The notes: generated from the letters alone by a model not told the origin. Numbered from the stretch's first letter, positions 23,700 through 35,152 are shown. The stretch: DNA of 64,000 nucleotides from Piezodorus guildinii (GCA_023052935.1 CM041292.1:79866169-79930168); one strand, 5' to 3'. Translations and numbers: made by a program.

Positions 23700-24951
23700 A
23701 TATCTCCTTTGCTGAATTAAAGGAGCAAATGAAAACCAGAAAATGGTGCTGCTGTACACATCCATCCTCAGGTCTAAAATGTTCTGATTTGCTAGTACCA
23801 CCATCACACTTCCTTATTCTCAATATTATGTGTCACAAAGTAAGAAGAAAGAAAATTTGTTTATTTACATAATATTTACAATGTACACTCAATACACAGA
23901 TGTTTGGTTTCATTATTTCAGATTACCTTTTTTTCATGATAACAGAGTTTCAATCATCCTTTTGAATTTACTAATGATTATACAATATTTTGTTTAAGAC
24001 AGTAGGAAAAGTAACACAAAAAAAAAACCTACACAATATAAATTACAATATTAATTTAAAAGTACATGTTTTGTTCTTTTGTGCGTGTAGCTCTTTAGTG
24101 ATGTTTTGTTGTAATTACCAATTTCTAGTTTTAATGGGTTTTCAGAAGCTGTGGTTTTATCAAAATAGTGTTTGGTTACTGTGTAGATATACTGTTTTAA
24201 TGTTGGAAGATTTAGTTCAAAGAGAATTTTTGAAATTTTAGTATATCGTGCGTAGTTATTGATTATTCGCATGCATGTATTTTGTATTGTTTATATTTTT
24301 GTATAATTGGTATTGCAAGTCGAGCTCCAGACGGGCGATGCATAATAGATCTGGGCATGTATGACTGTTTTATATTGTAGTAGTCTGTTCTGAGTGCTTA
24401 AACTGGATTTAAACTTGTGTCACAAGATTTTTCGTTTCACAACACGTTTATTGTCATATTATTGTAGAAGCATTTTGATGACTTTATTATTTTGTTTTCT
24501 GGGGTAAACCTAAACGGTAAGTATAGAAACGCAAACGGCATGAATATAAACACTTGGCTTTGAGATCTATCAGTGTTTGTGATCTGATGATGTAGGGCGG
24601 AAGGGGGTGGATCGTCAAGGTGCGCCCCCCGGCAAGTCATCTATCACCTCGTTTTGGAGGGGAGCGAGGGCTCTGATATGCTAACACCCAGATTTACCGT
24701 TCACACTGTCAGGTCTCCCGTGTTAACTGAAAACATCAAACGTCGGCAATGAAGTAAATAATAAAGTTTTCAGTTGGTAGTCCTCACTGACAAAATAGTT
24801 AAAAGATTGGATTAAAGAACTAAACTGAAAGCTTTGAGATCTATATAAATAATTTTATTTGTGTGTCGAAATACGGAGAATTTCGGATTCTTAAAAGTGT
24901 TGAGGATAGTAAACATTGAATATGTGAGTAATTCAATGGATAATAGAAAAC
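23700..24951. other. No gene seen
   Basis: Short frames at 23990-24241 and 24437-24640 have no recognisable motif. A GC-richer patch lies at 24590-24720. Confidence 0.45.
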
Positions 24952-26416
24952 ATCTGGTGCGCAACACACGACTTTCACTTACCTCCGTTGTTAAAATCAA
25001 TTTAAGAATTTTTAAATAAATTTAGAGATAAAAAAAATCTGGTAAGCACAACACACGACTTTCACTTACCTACCTCCGGTGTTAAAATCAATTTAAAAAT
25101 GTTTAAATACATTTAGAGATAAAAATAAATTGTTAAATAATTTATTAAATCGAATTTAAATAGAAACATGTGTTTTATTAAATTATCTATTATATTTTAT
25201 TAACAACAATCAGTTAGTTTCATCGGCTTTTCATCACTCTCCATTACCTTTTACAATTCCTTGCATTATATTATATTTTTTATAAAATCGTTAGCAATCC
25301 AGCGGTATATTATACATCTATATTACTATTCTTTTGTTCTAAAATACAAAAATTGCATAAAAAAATATTTTTGCATTTTTCCCCTTAAGCTGTTTTTCAA
25401 ACTCGCTCAACTTGCATTTTTAGCTGTTATTTATCAATGCTAACAAGATGATGTGCGTATTTTTTTTAAATCTACGTAGTTAAAGGTACTTTTTTTTTCA
25501 GAAACAATTCTTAATTGAGTAATATTACAGTCAGTCCAAATTAGAACATATTCAAAAACAAATAATTGCATTAAAAAATATTTTTTTCAGTTTTCTCCTT
25601 TAGTTGGATATCGAATTCGTTCAACTTATATAATTATAGGTAGAATTGTCAGGAATCAGTCATTTTTAAAAAGTTTTTAATTTTGCCAACGTTTCGGCTC
25701 AAGCTTGTGAGCCATCATCAGGGCATTACTGAGCCATGTCCAAGCATAAACTCATGCTTTATGCTTTATGCTTGGACATGGCTCAGTAATGCCCTGATGA
25801 TGGCTCACAAGCTTGAGCCGAAACGTTGGCAAAATTAAAAACTTTTTAAAAATGACTGATTCCTGACAATTCTACCTATAATAGTTTCTACAGTCGACTA
25901 TACACCCTCAATATAGTTCAACTTATATATTTACTTGTTTTTCATTTTTATAGAATCTACAAAATTAAGGGTACTTTAGAGGAAGAATGTTTAAAATATC
26001 GGCATTTAAGCCCTGTCAGATTTCAATCAGAAGGAAATCCTACAATATATTAAAACCCGTTTAATTATATATTCATGTAGCGAGTTTAATCAAAATCGTT
26101 TAAGCCGTTTTTGTGAAAATCGTAAAAAGGTCCAAAATGCATGGTATTAAGTGGTTTACTCATTTTAATGATAAAGTTGCTGTAACATCTCGGGCGTATA
26201 GTTGTCATAAATATGAAATTTCAGTTGCGTAAAACATCTAGTTTTTGTGCTAGACTTACCACATACGGACTCACACAGAACTTTTTGCGGTACTTGGTCA
26301 TTTGGACTCAGGGAACCCTAAAACGTGTATTCCTGGTGAAAACTGAAATTTCAAAATTTTCACGATCGCAATACTTTCCCTTACTATATATTTCATATAT
26401 AGTAGGTAAGTGAAAG
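24952..26416 (-). repeat. Family E copy E5, near full length
   Basis: Reads on the minus strand from CTTTCACTTACCTAC and CTATATATGAAATATATAG at 26416-26380 to GGTAAGTGAAAGTCGTGTG and CACCAGATG at about 24952. All internal blocks are present. The terminal block is duplicated in tandem with a period of 85 bp (24953 and 25038). A family G element is inserted at 25633-25915. Confidence 0.8.
25633..25915. repeat. Palindromic family G element G3 inserted in E5
   Basis: From GGTAGAATTGTCAGGAATCA (about 25639) to its mirror TGATTCCTGACAATTCTACC (about 25876) the sequence is a near-perfect palindrome with a short centre of CATGCTTTATG repeats. Each arm carries a hammerhead-core-like module (25691-25721 minus, 25794-25824 plus). 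GTTCAACTTATATA (14 bp) is present at both junctions and only once in other E copies, supporting insertion with target duplication. Confidence 0.7.
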
Positions 26417-27554
26417 GAAAAATGTTGTATTAGTCAAGTATGACTTATATTGTTTTGTAAACGAGTCTTTCCTCCCTGCAATGTGAAGTATTGAGCGTTT
26501 GTTAAACAAATGTCACGGATCTACGAGCGTACATCTCATTCTTGTTTTTTTTAATCTTTCTTGTCTGTACCTCAAATTATCCGCAACTCTCAAAAATCTG
26601 TGCGCTGGGCAGTTGCCAACTTGATCCGTTGTTATTTAGCGTATGACTGTATTCAATGAATTAAGAATGATAAATAATTTCTGCCAAGTTGAAATCCTAC
26701 CTTAATCTATTTAAACTAACAATTTCAGGTAAATTAAGCATTGAATTACATAATGATATCGCCAGTTGAAAATGTATGGTTTAGTTAATGCTGGCGCCAA
26801 GTGAAATTGTTCGCGTATGGAGGTGAATTCAAGTGTGTAATTAATGAGATCTAGAAAGACAATTTGGAGCAGAATATCGACTTTATTCTCGTTTAGAAGT
26901 TTATGGATTTAGACATATTAATAGCATTCATGTGTCATGTTAGTTTTCGGGAACAATATTCAGTTGGAATAGCTTTTCTTAGTGCCTTTTCGCACCAAAT
27001 AATAATTCTACAGGTTGTAGTCTATTAAGGAGTGATATTTATCCAATTTAATCAAAATTAGTAAGACAAAAATAGCATTCGTTTTATAAGTTCTTAACAA
27101 AAACAGTCGCAGGAGCTTCAATTATTCATTTGAATTAATGTATACACTCTCTTAAACCGAAAATCGTACGACTTCGTATGTCAAGGTCCTTTGCCCGCAT
27201 TGAAAAGAAGTATATGCGGAGAGGGAAGAGCCTACTGTGCTTCCCTGAAGATAGAAGCACCCATCGATTAGAGCAATCAATTATTTATTGAAAGATTCAA
27301 GACGAAAAACAAAGGCCTTATCTAATTTTAGAATACCACGAAACATTCCACTTTTCAGATGCAGCTCGTTCCTTCTGGAGTGAAGATGGGTGGCTCAAGG
27401 AAGTATGGCTCCATCAACTACGCTAAGTTGGGAGGGAGTTATCGCAACTTGGTACTTAGGTGTGCGATCAGTGCTATGTAAAGAACCATTATTGATCGTG
27501 AGTTCATAGATTCTGAAGAACTGGAATCCAATATATATTAATATATATATTACA
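26417..27554. other. No gene seen
   Basis: AT-rich. A locally GC-richer patch at 27170-27260 has no recognised content. ORFs are short. Confidence 0.5.
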
Positions 27555-28078
27555 CTAGCTGTTGCTCGCGACTTCGCCTGCGTCAATTTCTGTTATTATG
27601 ATCGCTATTAAGAAGTTTTTAAAATAATATATTTTAAAGTACTTCTGCGTAAATTATATTTTTAGTTTTATTTTCTTCTGGCAGAAGAACATACTGATTT
27701 TCTCCGCGACCCAATCTTGACAATGCGACAAATAGTTTGCCGTGTGAAAAAGAGTCTTGACGTAAATCGATTTCTACGAGCTAAAATGTTACCTCTGTGA
27801 TTTATTAATTGTTACGGCAAAGATAAATGTACGGAAAATTGAATTATTTTAAAATTAAAAGGTAAATCATATGGAATCATTGGGATGCCAGGCTAATATC
27901 CCCATTTCCACATTTTCCACTAATGATTCAGATTTGCAGCGTGATGCTATATAACTTAAAGCCTTTCTTAATAAATGGACTATCCAACAGAAACAGAATA
28001 TTTCAATTCGAGCCGGTAGTTTTTGAGCTTAGCGATTTCTAACAAACAAACCCGTCAGCTTCATAATATTAGTATAGA
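27555..28078 (-). mobile_element. Helitron remnant, unit 1
   Basis: On the minus strand it begins TCTATACTAATATTATGAAG at 28078 and ends ..GCAACAGCTAG at 27555. TC..CTAG are Helitron termini, and a T follows (27554 is A on plus). Near the 3' end, CAGGCGAAGTCGCG can form the usual GC-rich hairpin. Only the helicase tail is retained, listed separately. Confidence 0.75.
27634..27757 (-). pseudogene. C-terminal tail of Helitron PIF1-like helicase
   Basis: The minus strand reads SFSHGKLFVALSRLGRGENQ and then YVLLPEENKTKNIIYAEVL before a TAA at 27636-27634. H.QL(Y/F)VALSR.......(V/L)LAP....TKN(I/V)VY.EVL is the C-terminal signature of Helitron-encoded PIF1-type helicases (established family knowledge). 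The rest of the Rep-helicase is deleted. Unit 2 has the end of the same segment (plus strand about 28150-28245) with a further ~40-bp deletion that removes the VALSR box. Confidence 0.7.
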
Positions 28079-28570
28079 CTGTCTGTTGCCCCCGACTTCG
28101 TCTGTATCCTTTTCTGTTATTATGATTGCTAGTAAGAAGTTTTTAAAAGAATATATTTTAAAGTACTTCTGCGTAAATGATATTTTTGGTTTTATTTTCT
28201 TGTCTCAGAAGAACATACTGATTTTCTCCGCAACCCGATTTTGACGTAAATCGATTCCTACGTGTATAAATGTTGGCTCCTGAGATTTATGAATTGTTAC
28301 TGAAAAAAATAAAGGGAAATTGAATGATTTCAAAATTAAAATGTAAATCATTTGGAATTATTGGGATGCGAGTTTAATTTCATCCGTTTTTTCCACATTT
28401 TCAACTGATTCTTCGCTCCTATTGGTCGAAGCGTGGTGTTATATAGCCTATAGCCTTCCTCGATAAATGGACTATCCAACTCAAAAATAATTTTTCAATT
28501 CGAACCAGTAGCTTCTGAGATTAGCGTGTTCAAACAAACAAACTCTTCAGCTTTATAATATTAGTATAGA
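28079..28570 (-). mobile_element. Helitron remnant, unit 2, abutting unit 1
   Basis: A second copy of the same element on the same strand. Its 5' TCTATACTAATATTATAAAG is at 28570 and its 3' end at 28079 is decayed (CTGT for CTAG). It begins at the base after unit 1 ends. 28571 is T on plus, i.e. A before the 5' TC on the minus strand. The pair is therefore flanked by the A..T expected for Helitron insertion. Confidence 0.75.
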
Positions 28571-29084
28571 TTATAAAAAGCTTCAGAATTGGAAAAGAAA
28601 AGAAAAACGTACTTTGAGTTCAACTTTAACTATCACTGTATAATCCGTTTACCGTTATAGATTGCATGGATTCGTTAAGATGTGAATAGGGTTTGATCAC
28701 TAGCATGCGCGGTACACAACCAGAAATCTATGCGTCTCACATTTGTTTCAACACGCTAATTTTGTACACAACTCACAAATATACCAATTTTAAACATAAA
28801 ATTTATATTGACAAATACATATACTTGAATAATCTGCCTAGAAGAATTAAGAAAAAACTAAACCAAAGATTTTTCATATTTTCTTGAGCAGAATATAGTA
28901 ATCTAGAGACAGTCAGGGATTTCAGCCCGCTCTATCTCGTAATAAGAAGTTAGGGATGGAAGAACAAAAATTGACTCAGTTGTGGAAGAAATTCAAAAGC
29001 AAAAATTGTCGAAATTAGTTAGAAACACGGCTTACACAAGAGGATAACTCCCTATAATTTTTTAATAGGTGTGGAAAATCCCTA
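28571..29084. other. No gene seen
   Basis: AT-rich, with a 64-codon open frame at 28693-28887 lacking motifs. Confidence 0.45.
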
Positions 29085-29252
29085 GTTCGTCGTTCGGAGA
29101 AGACCTAAAAAGACAGTCTTGAGCCTGTGCGATGTCAGGTACTCTTTAAAGATTCCCATCATAATTAAACCAGGAAAAGCATAATTTATGACTTTAATTG
29201 TATCTTTGTCCGATAAACCACTGCAGCATAAAGTGGCGCTAAATGAATAAAC
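29085..29252 (+). mobile_element. SINE-C copy C2 (5' truncated)
   Basis: Contains GCCTGTGCGATGTCAGGTAC, TCTTTAAAGATTCCCATC and CACTGCAGCATAAAGTGGCG; no tRNA-like head. Confidence 0.65.
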
Positions 29253-30256
29253 AAGAGGGTAACCTATTGAGACGTCCGGGAATGGGGGGAAAATCCTGGA
29301 ATGTCTAGGAAACCTAAATCATTATAGAATGTTGTAATGAGAAAATCACCCAATCGCAACTTTATTTATTTAATCTAGCCATATATTTCAACATTTCAAG
29401 ATGGACAACAATGGTCATTTGGGACTTCACCACCGGAGGATATTGCTTCCCTAACAGATCCAACTCAATAAAGATAAACAGTTCCTTTACAGGTCATGGG
29501 AAGTTGGAACTGCGTCACCTCAAACTCTAAAATGTTTTTATTTATTAACAGTTTTATTTATTTGTATGCATCAAAGAATCTCTTGGTGAAGAGTATTTCA
29601 CCTCACCAAGCCGCGTTTCAAGTTGCGCCGGTCTTACTTTATTATTGATCGTCCTCCAGCCACCAGGTTGTAACCCATGACTAACAAATCCTACATAATC
29701 GAAAAATATTGTCTTGGATTTAATCATTTGCTGAGAAATGAGGTACATTTCGCTGACAAACATTTTTTTTTTTTTTATGGAAAAGTTGAAAAGAGATTGT
29801 TAAAATTATTGTTACACAACTATTAATGATCAGGATAAGTTTAAAAAAAGTGTTTCTTCATAGTTTTAATATGATTTCGGTAAAATATGAGATTTTCTAT
29901 GGAGTCAAGGTAAGGAGAGACAGAGGTTGAGATGATGGGGAAGGGAAAGAGGTGGGGCCGAGTTATTGACGGAAATAGCGGAGCACGTGGAGCGGGCCCC
30001 ACTGACCCAGTTAGCTCGGGCATGCGGCCTCCGCTCTCCCGCCTCATTCCCGATAATTCCTTCTCCCTTCCTCCGCTTCCAGGCTCCTCCAACTCTGCAA
30101 AAAAAGGAACAAAATACCAGAAAGGGTCATTAGGAGGATGTTCGAAATCCGCAAGAACTCAATGATCACTACGCTAACCGATTTTGGAATAGAAGCAGGG
30201 GCCATTCCAAGTGGAAGATTCGCCCTTTCTACACATAAAACCAATTGTATGTAATA
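29253..30256. other. No gene; GC-rich patch
   Basis: 29920-30080 is unusually GC-rich (GAGCGGGCCCCACTGACCC, GGCATGCGGCCTCCGC) with open frames on both strands and no recognised protein. It may be host exonic or regulatory sequence. Confidence 0.35.
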
Positions 30257-30439
30257 TTGGGTTATCCTGAAAATAATGCAGGATTTTGAGTATTCTTTAA
30301 AATGCCCCTCTAGATAATAAACGTTTTACGTTTACAGGATTACTCATTTGTATTAATGTCAAGACAATGTCGTTCGACTATATTTTTCTATCTTAGTAGT
30401 ATTTCGCTTATTAGAAATATTCCAGCCTTTAATAATAAT

Positions 30440-31620
30440 AAGAAGAAGAAAAAAAAACTTTATTCTAGAACTAACTCCCCTAAGAATAACATGAAATTTA
30501 ACATACTAAAATATTCACATCTAGATACAAAATTAATGAGGAAAAAAAGAAAATAGATTTAACATAAGTAAAAAAAAAAAAAAAAAAAAATAATGATAAG
30601 AAATAAATACATTTGGTGAAAATACAATTAACTAATATTTAACACTTTTGCTAAAACCATAACAAAATGCACAAAAAAGAACTAAAAATGTCAGGTGTAG
30701 ATTCTTTTAGGTGAGGATTTGGACATGTGGTTTTGACTGGTAAGCAGCTACTCACACTAAATCTAAGTTGTTCCACGGCACCTGAAGATGGCATTGTAGC
30801 CGAAACGTAGTGCGGATATTTTTTTTCAATGGAATAGTGGTGAAGTAGACATCAGCCTCCAATTTTATTCATGAACTAAAAATGTACATTTATTTCAACT
30901 TACTTAAACACTTGTAAAAAACTAAAATTATTGACTATCATCCAACAGTACAATTATTATTTTCAACTAGCGTCATTATGGTAAGTGAGAAGATACTGGA
31001 ACAAAAGGTATTTGAAAGTGGAGAGGGAGGTTGCTCGACGGATGTTTGTTGGGAGAGAATTCAAAAAACTGGTGGAGCGGGCTAGAAAGGAACGTTCATA
31101 TGTTTTAGTTCTGTGGAAAGGGATATAAAGGCCGGAATGTCGGGATCTAGTTTCTTGTGAATGAAATGATGGTTTGACTGCAGGTGATCGTATATACAGG
31201 GAGGGTGCTGGGACTTGATGGTTTGGTAAAGGATGTTCCGAGGAATATCGTCTACGGGTTTGAGGGAAAAGCCACTTTAACTCGTCATAAAGATGGGACA
31301 CGTGAGACCGCCTCGAGGTGCCAAAGACAATCTTAAAAAACAGTTTATAATAAACTTTGCTCGTTTCTCTGCATCGACAGAGGACTGTTACAAATCAGAG
31401 AGCACTGTATACCTACATCGACGAGAGGCCACTGTATACCATACATCCATAGTCAAAGTGGGAGGAAAGTGAGTAAATGAGGAGCTTACGAGTGGACTGT
31501 GGAAGAAGAGGCAGGAACGATTGAATAACTTGAGAGTAGTTATTGACCGTCGGGAAATTTGTGCTATGTGTTGTTTCCAAGAGTTTGGTCAATGAAAATA
31601 TCCAAGTATAAGATGCCATA
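30440..31620 (-). pseudogene. CR1/jockey-like LINE copy, family L2
   Basis: Minus-strand frames 31413-31619 (ASYTWIFSLTKLLETTHS, SSHFDYGCMVYSGLSS) and 30963-31301 (LKWLFPQTRRRYSSEHPL, HSGLYIPFHRTKTYERSF, FLNSLPTNIRRATSLSTFKY) are successive pieces of RT thumb and C-terminal domain. They are separated by stops near 31310-31400. FDY..(V/M)(Y/F)..L and F(W/L)NSLP..IR are family hallmarks. The 3' UTR at about 30470 shares CCCCTAAGAATAACA with the 23130 copy. The 5' truncation point coincides with renewed mariner sequence. Confidence 0.75.
30782..30806 (+). other. Hammerhead-core-like module (CTGAAGA-stem-GAAAC)
   Basis: CTGAAGA-T-GGC-ATTGTA-GCC-GAAAC. It matches the CUGANGA..stem II..GAAA core arrangement with a 3-bp stem. 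It lies in the 3' region of the L2 LINE, so it may be a separate small element or a chance match. Confidence 0.3.
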
Positions 31621-32340
31621 TTCGTCGTTCTTTGTTTTACGAGTTTAAATTGGCTGGAACTGGGCTCAGAAGGTCAGAAGCATCAATAAAATCTGGTGCG
31701 AGGGAAGTATTAATAAGTGCCAAGTTCAAAGGTGTTTCAAAAAAATACAAAAGGGGGAGTTCAGCCTTGAAGGAAAAGAAGGTCTTGGAAGCACCAACTC
31801 TCTTGATGACAATGTTTTGCTGCTCTAAAACCCCAGAACAACTGTTCGAGAAAATGCAGGAAACTTAATCTTAAATTAAAGCAATTGAACCGTCGACAAC
31901 CTCCTTATCATATTAGATGACGGCCATAAAAAAAAGCTTTATGACGTTTGTGCTACACTCCTTTTCCAAAACGAAAACGACCCTTTTTGGTGATGGTGGG
32001 GCGAACAAGAGAAAGCAGCCCATTTTCCAAAGCTCCTAATTAATCAAAACAAGGCGATGGTTACTGTTTAGTGGACTTCAATACCGAATCGTATTGTATC
32101 CAAATTAACGCGATACATCAGAAATGAAGGATAATAATATAGACATCTTTGGTCGATTGGAAGGGCCAATTTCTTTGCATGAGAACTCCTTCCCCATGCC
32201 TCATGGTTGACGTCATAAACATTGCTGGAGTTTGGATATGAAACTCTGACACATGCGCCCTATTCTTCGGACCTCTCGCCTACATAATATCATTTTTTAG
32301 ACACCCTGGACTTACGTGATAAAAAGTGTAATGGAAAAAG

Positions 32341-32998
32341 GGAATAAGAACATTGTTTTAGGAGTTTATCAAATATAAAATAGGAAATAAAACAACACAA
32401 TAAAAATAACTTGCCAACTCCATAACCAAACGTTTTTTCCAAAGGCAGTTTTACAACTGTTGAAACAGTTATATAATCCTTGATGAAAAGGATAGATAAG
32501 CTTTGCCATGCGAAAGTAGGGACATTGCAGTTATTGAAGAATATGGAGGAGAATTGTATTACTGTCTCAATTCAAAAAACCAACAAAGTAACTGGAATGG
32601 ATAACGTAAAACGCCATTATTTCTTTCAAGTTTCCACATCATTAGGAAGTTTTAATATTAATCAGGAGTGGACCCTATAATTCAGGAACCATTAAGGTTA
32701 ACTTAAAAGGAAACGTTACAAAGAGAATAGCTTTAAAGAGCATATTTGTGATGTGCAAGAAGAAATCAACGTCTTCGAATTCCGAACCGTTTCAATTAAA
32801 TTATGATATTTAAAACACAGGAAACAGGATGATGAAAATGTACAGAGTATATCATCTGATACTGATATAACTTATTTCTTTAAAAAAACATTTAAAAGAA
32901 GCACGAAAAGAGCGAATATATAAGAATTTTTTCTAATCGTATATCTGATAATCTGAATGAGGATTGTATTGGGAATTGTTTTTACATAAACCAATTTT
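32341..32998. other. No gene seen
   Basis: A 66-codon plus-strand frame at 32480-32680 (TLQLLKNMEENCITVSIQKT) has no identified family. Otherwise AT-rich. Confidence 0.4.
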
Positions 32999-33074
32999 AC
33001 TGAAGGAATTAGTCCGGGTGGCGGTCATTAAATGAAACAACTGAATAGTTTCAACTATTTTATTGTCTGCCAAC

Positions 33075-33104
33075 GTTTCGACCCCCATTGTGGGTCATCA
33101 TCAG
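33075..33104 (-). other. Hammerhead-core-like module, G1 left arm
   Basis: Minus strand: CTGATGA-T-GACCC-loop-GGGTC-GAAAC, 5-bp stem between the two core strings. A third (cleavage-site) strand was not identified. Confidence 0.45.
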
Positions 33105-33692
33105 GGCTAAAAAGATACGAAAAGGATACATTTAAAATAAGATTAAAAATACTATTTTTAAAAAATAACTATTGCGCTAGAGAATGTCAATATTATAACA
33201 TAAAAGGAACTAGATGTGTAAAGAAATCAATTAATTAAATTACAATGATAAAGGTATACTAATGAGAGCTATACAGACCAGATAATGACTAAAGATAATG
33301 TACAAATGTATAAGAAAAAATTACATGAAATAAAAAACATTAAAAAAATGGAGTGCAGTGGAGATACGTACCGTCTGGTAGGCGAGTGGAAACTAGGTAC
33401 AATTTAGTAATAAGGAATATAGGCAGGTAGATAGGAAAGTACGTACAAAAGGTTGGTAAAATGGAAAAAACGTACCACATTTCTAGACGGGATCTGACAA
33501 CATTGAGTAAAATTGTAATATTAACACAAAAGTAAGTGTTCAGATTAAACCTACAATATTAATAACATCATAACGGTAGTCAGTTTTACTACATATAGTT
33601 TATACATTATTATTCTTACTATTGTATTATATTGTTTTTACTTCAACAATCTTGTTAAAACATCTTCTAATACCGTTATGATCTTTTTAGCC

Positions 33693-33722
33693 CTGATGAT
33701 GACCCACAATGGGGGTCGAAAC
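33693..33722 (+). other. Hammerhead-core-like module, G1 right arm
   Basis: CTGATGA at 33693-33699, GACCC at 33701-33705 pairing with GGGTC at 33713-33717, and GAAAC at 33718-33722. This is the mirror copy of the left-arm module. Confidence 0.45.
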
Positions 33723-33834
33723 GTTGGCAAACAATAAATAGTTGAAACTATTCAGTTGTTTCATTTAATGACCGCCACCCGGACTAATTCCTTCAGTAAT
33801 TCTCAACGGTCAACAAATTATATCCACAATGATT

Positions 33835-34754
33835 AACCAATTTTGTTCAGATTTAATGAAAGATATTAACATTACTTGAATTGTTTGAAATCTATTTGAA
33901 TTCGTGTTTTTCTTGTTAGTAATTTTTCCTCAAATACGTAAGAGATATTTGTACAGTATGGAATGGGAAAAGTAGGTCGCATGGTTGGATAACTTTGTAT
34001 GAATGGTTAGTCCACGACTGTATTTACACATCCTTTCACTTTCACATTGTTTATCCCGTCTGCGAAATTCAACAATTGCATAATTACTATCGATTTCCAT
34101 TAATATTTATAACAGAATTGCATGCGTTTGTAAATACCATCATGGCCACTAACTCTCCACAATAACACATTATCGTCAGCTATTCTTGACCCAGATTGGT
34201 TATCTCTATGCCACACAGGAGTGTCACTGGGTTACCAAAATACTTACCAGGTTTTGTTTTTCACCTTATTAAAATATTTCTAACATTGTGATTGTTCCAG
34301 CGTGCCAATCATTAAACACAGATTTTTCTTAGTCATGAATTCCAGTTTCACAACAAAAATTGAAAGACTTAATTGGCACACCCAGAGGCTATAAATATAT
34401 GATGGTATATATGAGTGAGTCTTCAGTAAGAATTTAAAAAAATATAAATATTGATTTTTTTAAATTGTATATACCATCCCTTTGTAATTAAACGAATGAT
34501 ACATCTTTCCAAAATACAACTCAATTTACTTTAATAAGGAATTAATAAAAATGACTTTTACTTGTTTGGTAAAGGCAAAGATCGTTTTTGGCAATATTTA
34601 TAAATCTTTTAGATTATACTTCTACTCAGATAACTATAATACTTAAATTATAATAATTAAAATTTGGTAGACAAAATTATAAAGTAAGAAACCTTAGTCA
34701 AATTATAAAAGCTGAAATGGACCTAAAATATGGTCATGCAAAAATGAATTATAA
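33835..34754. other. No gene seen
   Basis: AT-rich; no element recognised. Confidence 0.5.
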
Positions 34755-35152
34755 ATCTAATTCATTAGGCATGTGGCTCTAGCGCCCTCGCTCAGCCTCA
34801 CTGGCTCTCAAGACCAGTGACGCGGTTGAATGAGAGGCGCTGGGATCTTCTGGCATTGTGCCTCGACATCCACCAGTGGATCTCGAGGTTTGATTCGGTG
34901 ATCCCAGGGGCAGTTTGTAAATATTGTAAATAGGTTGAATGTGAACAAGATTGTTATTATTATTTTCTTTATAGTATTTATTTAATTTTGTGTATATATA
35001 TATTTTTTTCTTTTCGTATCTTTGTTAATTATTTATTTTTATTTTATTTCCAATGTACATATGGAATGAATGATTTCTTATATCATTAATATTCATTGCC
35101 CCAGAAGGTGGCAGATTGTATTATCTCGTAATAAATAATAATAAAAAAAAAA
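34755..35152 (+). repeat. Family D repeat, copy D1
   Basis: A GC-rich 5' block (GACCAGTGACGCGGTTGAAT, GAGGCGCTGGGATC, GAGGTTTGATTCGG) is followed by a long AT-rich part, ATTGCCCCAGAAGGTGGCAG, and an AATAAATAATAATAAAA..A tail. The A-rich tail and shared 3' ends suggest a retroelement 3' UTR or non-autonomous retroposon. Related pieces lie at 38835, 43220 and 47795. Confidence 0.6.

Larger units (their letters stand above)
30257..32340 (+). mobile_element. Decayed mariner, interrupted by a LINE
   Basis: TA then TTGGGTTATCCTGAAAATAA and TGCAGG at 30257 resembles the inverted repeat of the mariner at 51366. Transposase pieces follow: RRSLFYEFKLAG at about 31623, INKIWCEGSINKCQVQRC with FKKIQKGEFSLEGKEGLGS at about 31685-31796 (other frame), and GYETLTHAPYSSDLSPT*YHF at about 32235-32300. 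These follow the order of the intact mariner frame at 51555. The left repeat is about 1.17 kb further from the coding start than in that copy, which is close to the length of the LINE nested at 30440-31620. Heavily mutated; no right repeat found. Confidence 0.65.
32999..33834. mobile_element. Family G element G1 with long inverted arms
   Basis: Arms of about 119 bp, 32997-33116 and 33681-33799, are near-perfect inverted copies (AGTCCGGGTGGCGGTCATTA and mirror). The right end carries an extra ~35 bp (TCAACAAATTATATCCACAA) that is also present in copy G2. AACCAATTTT occurs at 32989-32998 and 33835-33844 and is a candidate 10-bp target duplication. Each arm contains a hammerhead-core-like module. 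The central 560 bp has no significant ORF. The arrangement recalls the inverted pLTRs of Penelope-like elements, but no reverse transcriptase is present to prove it. Confidence 0.65.
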
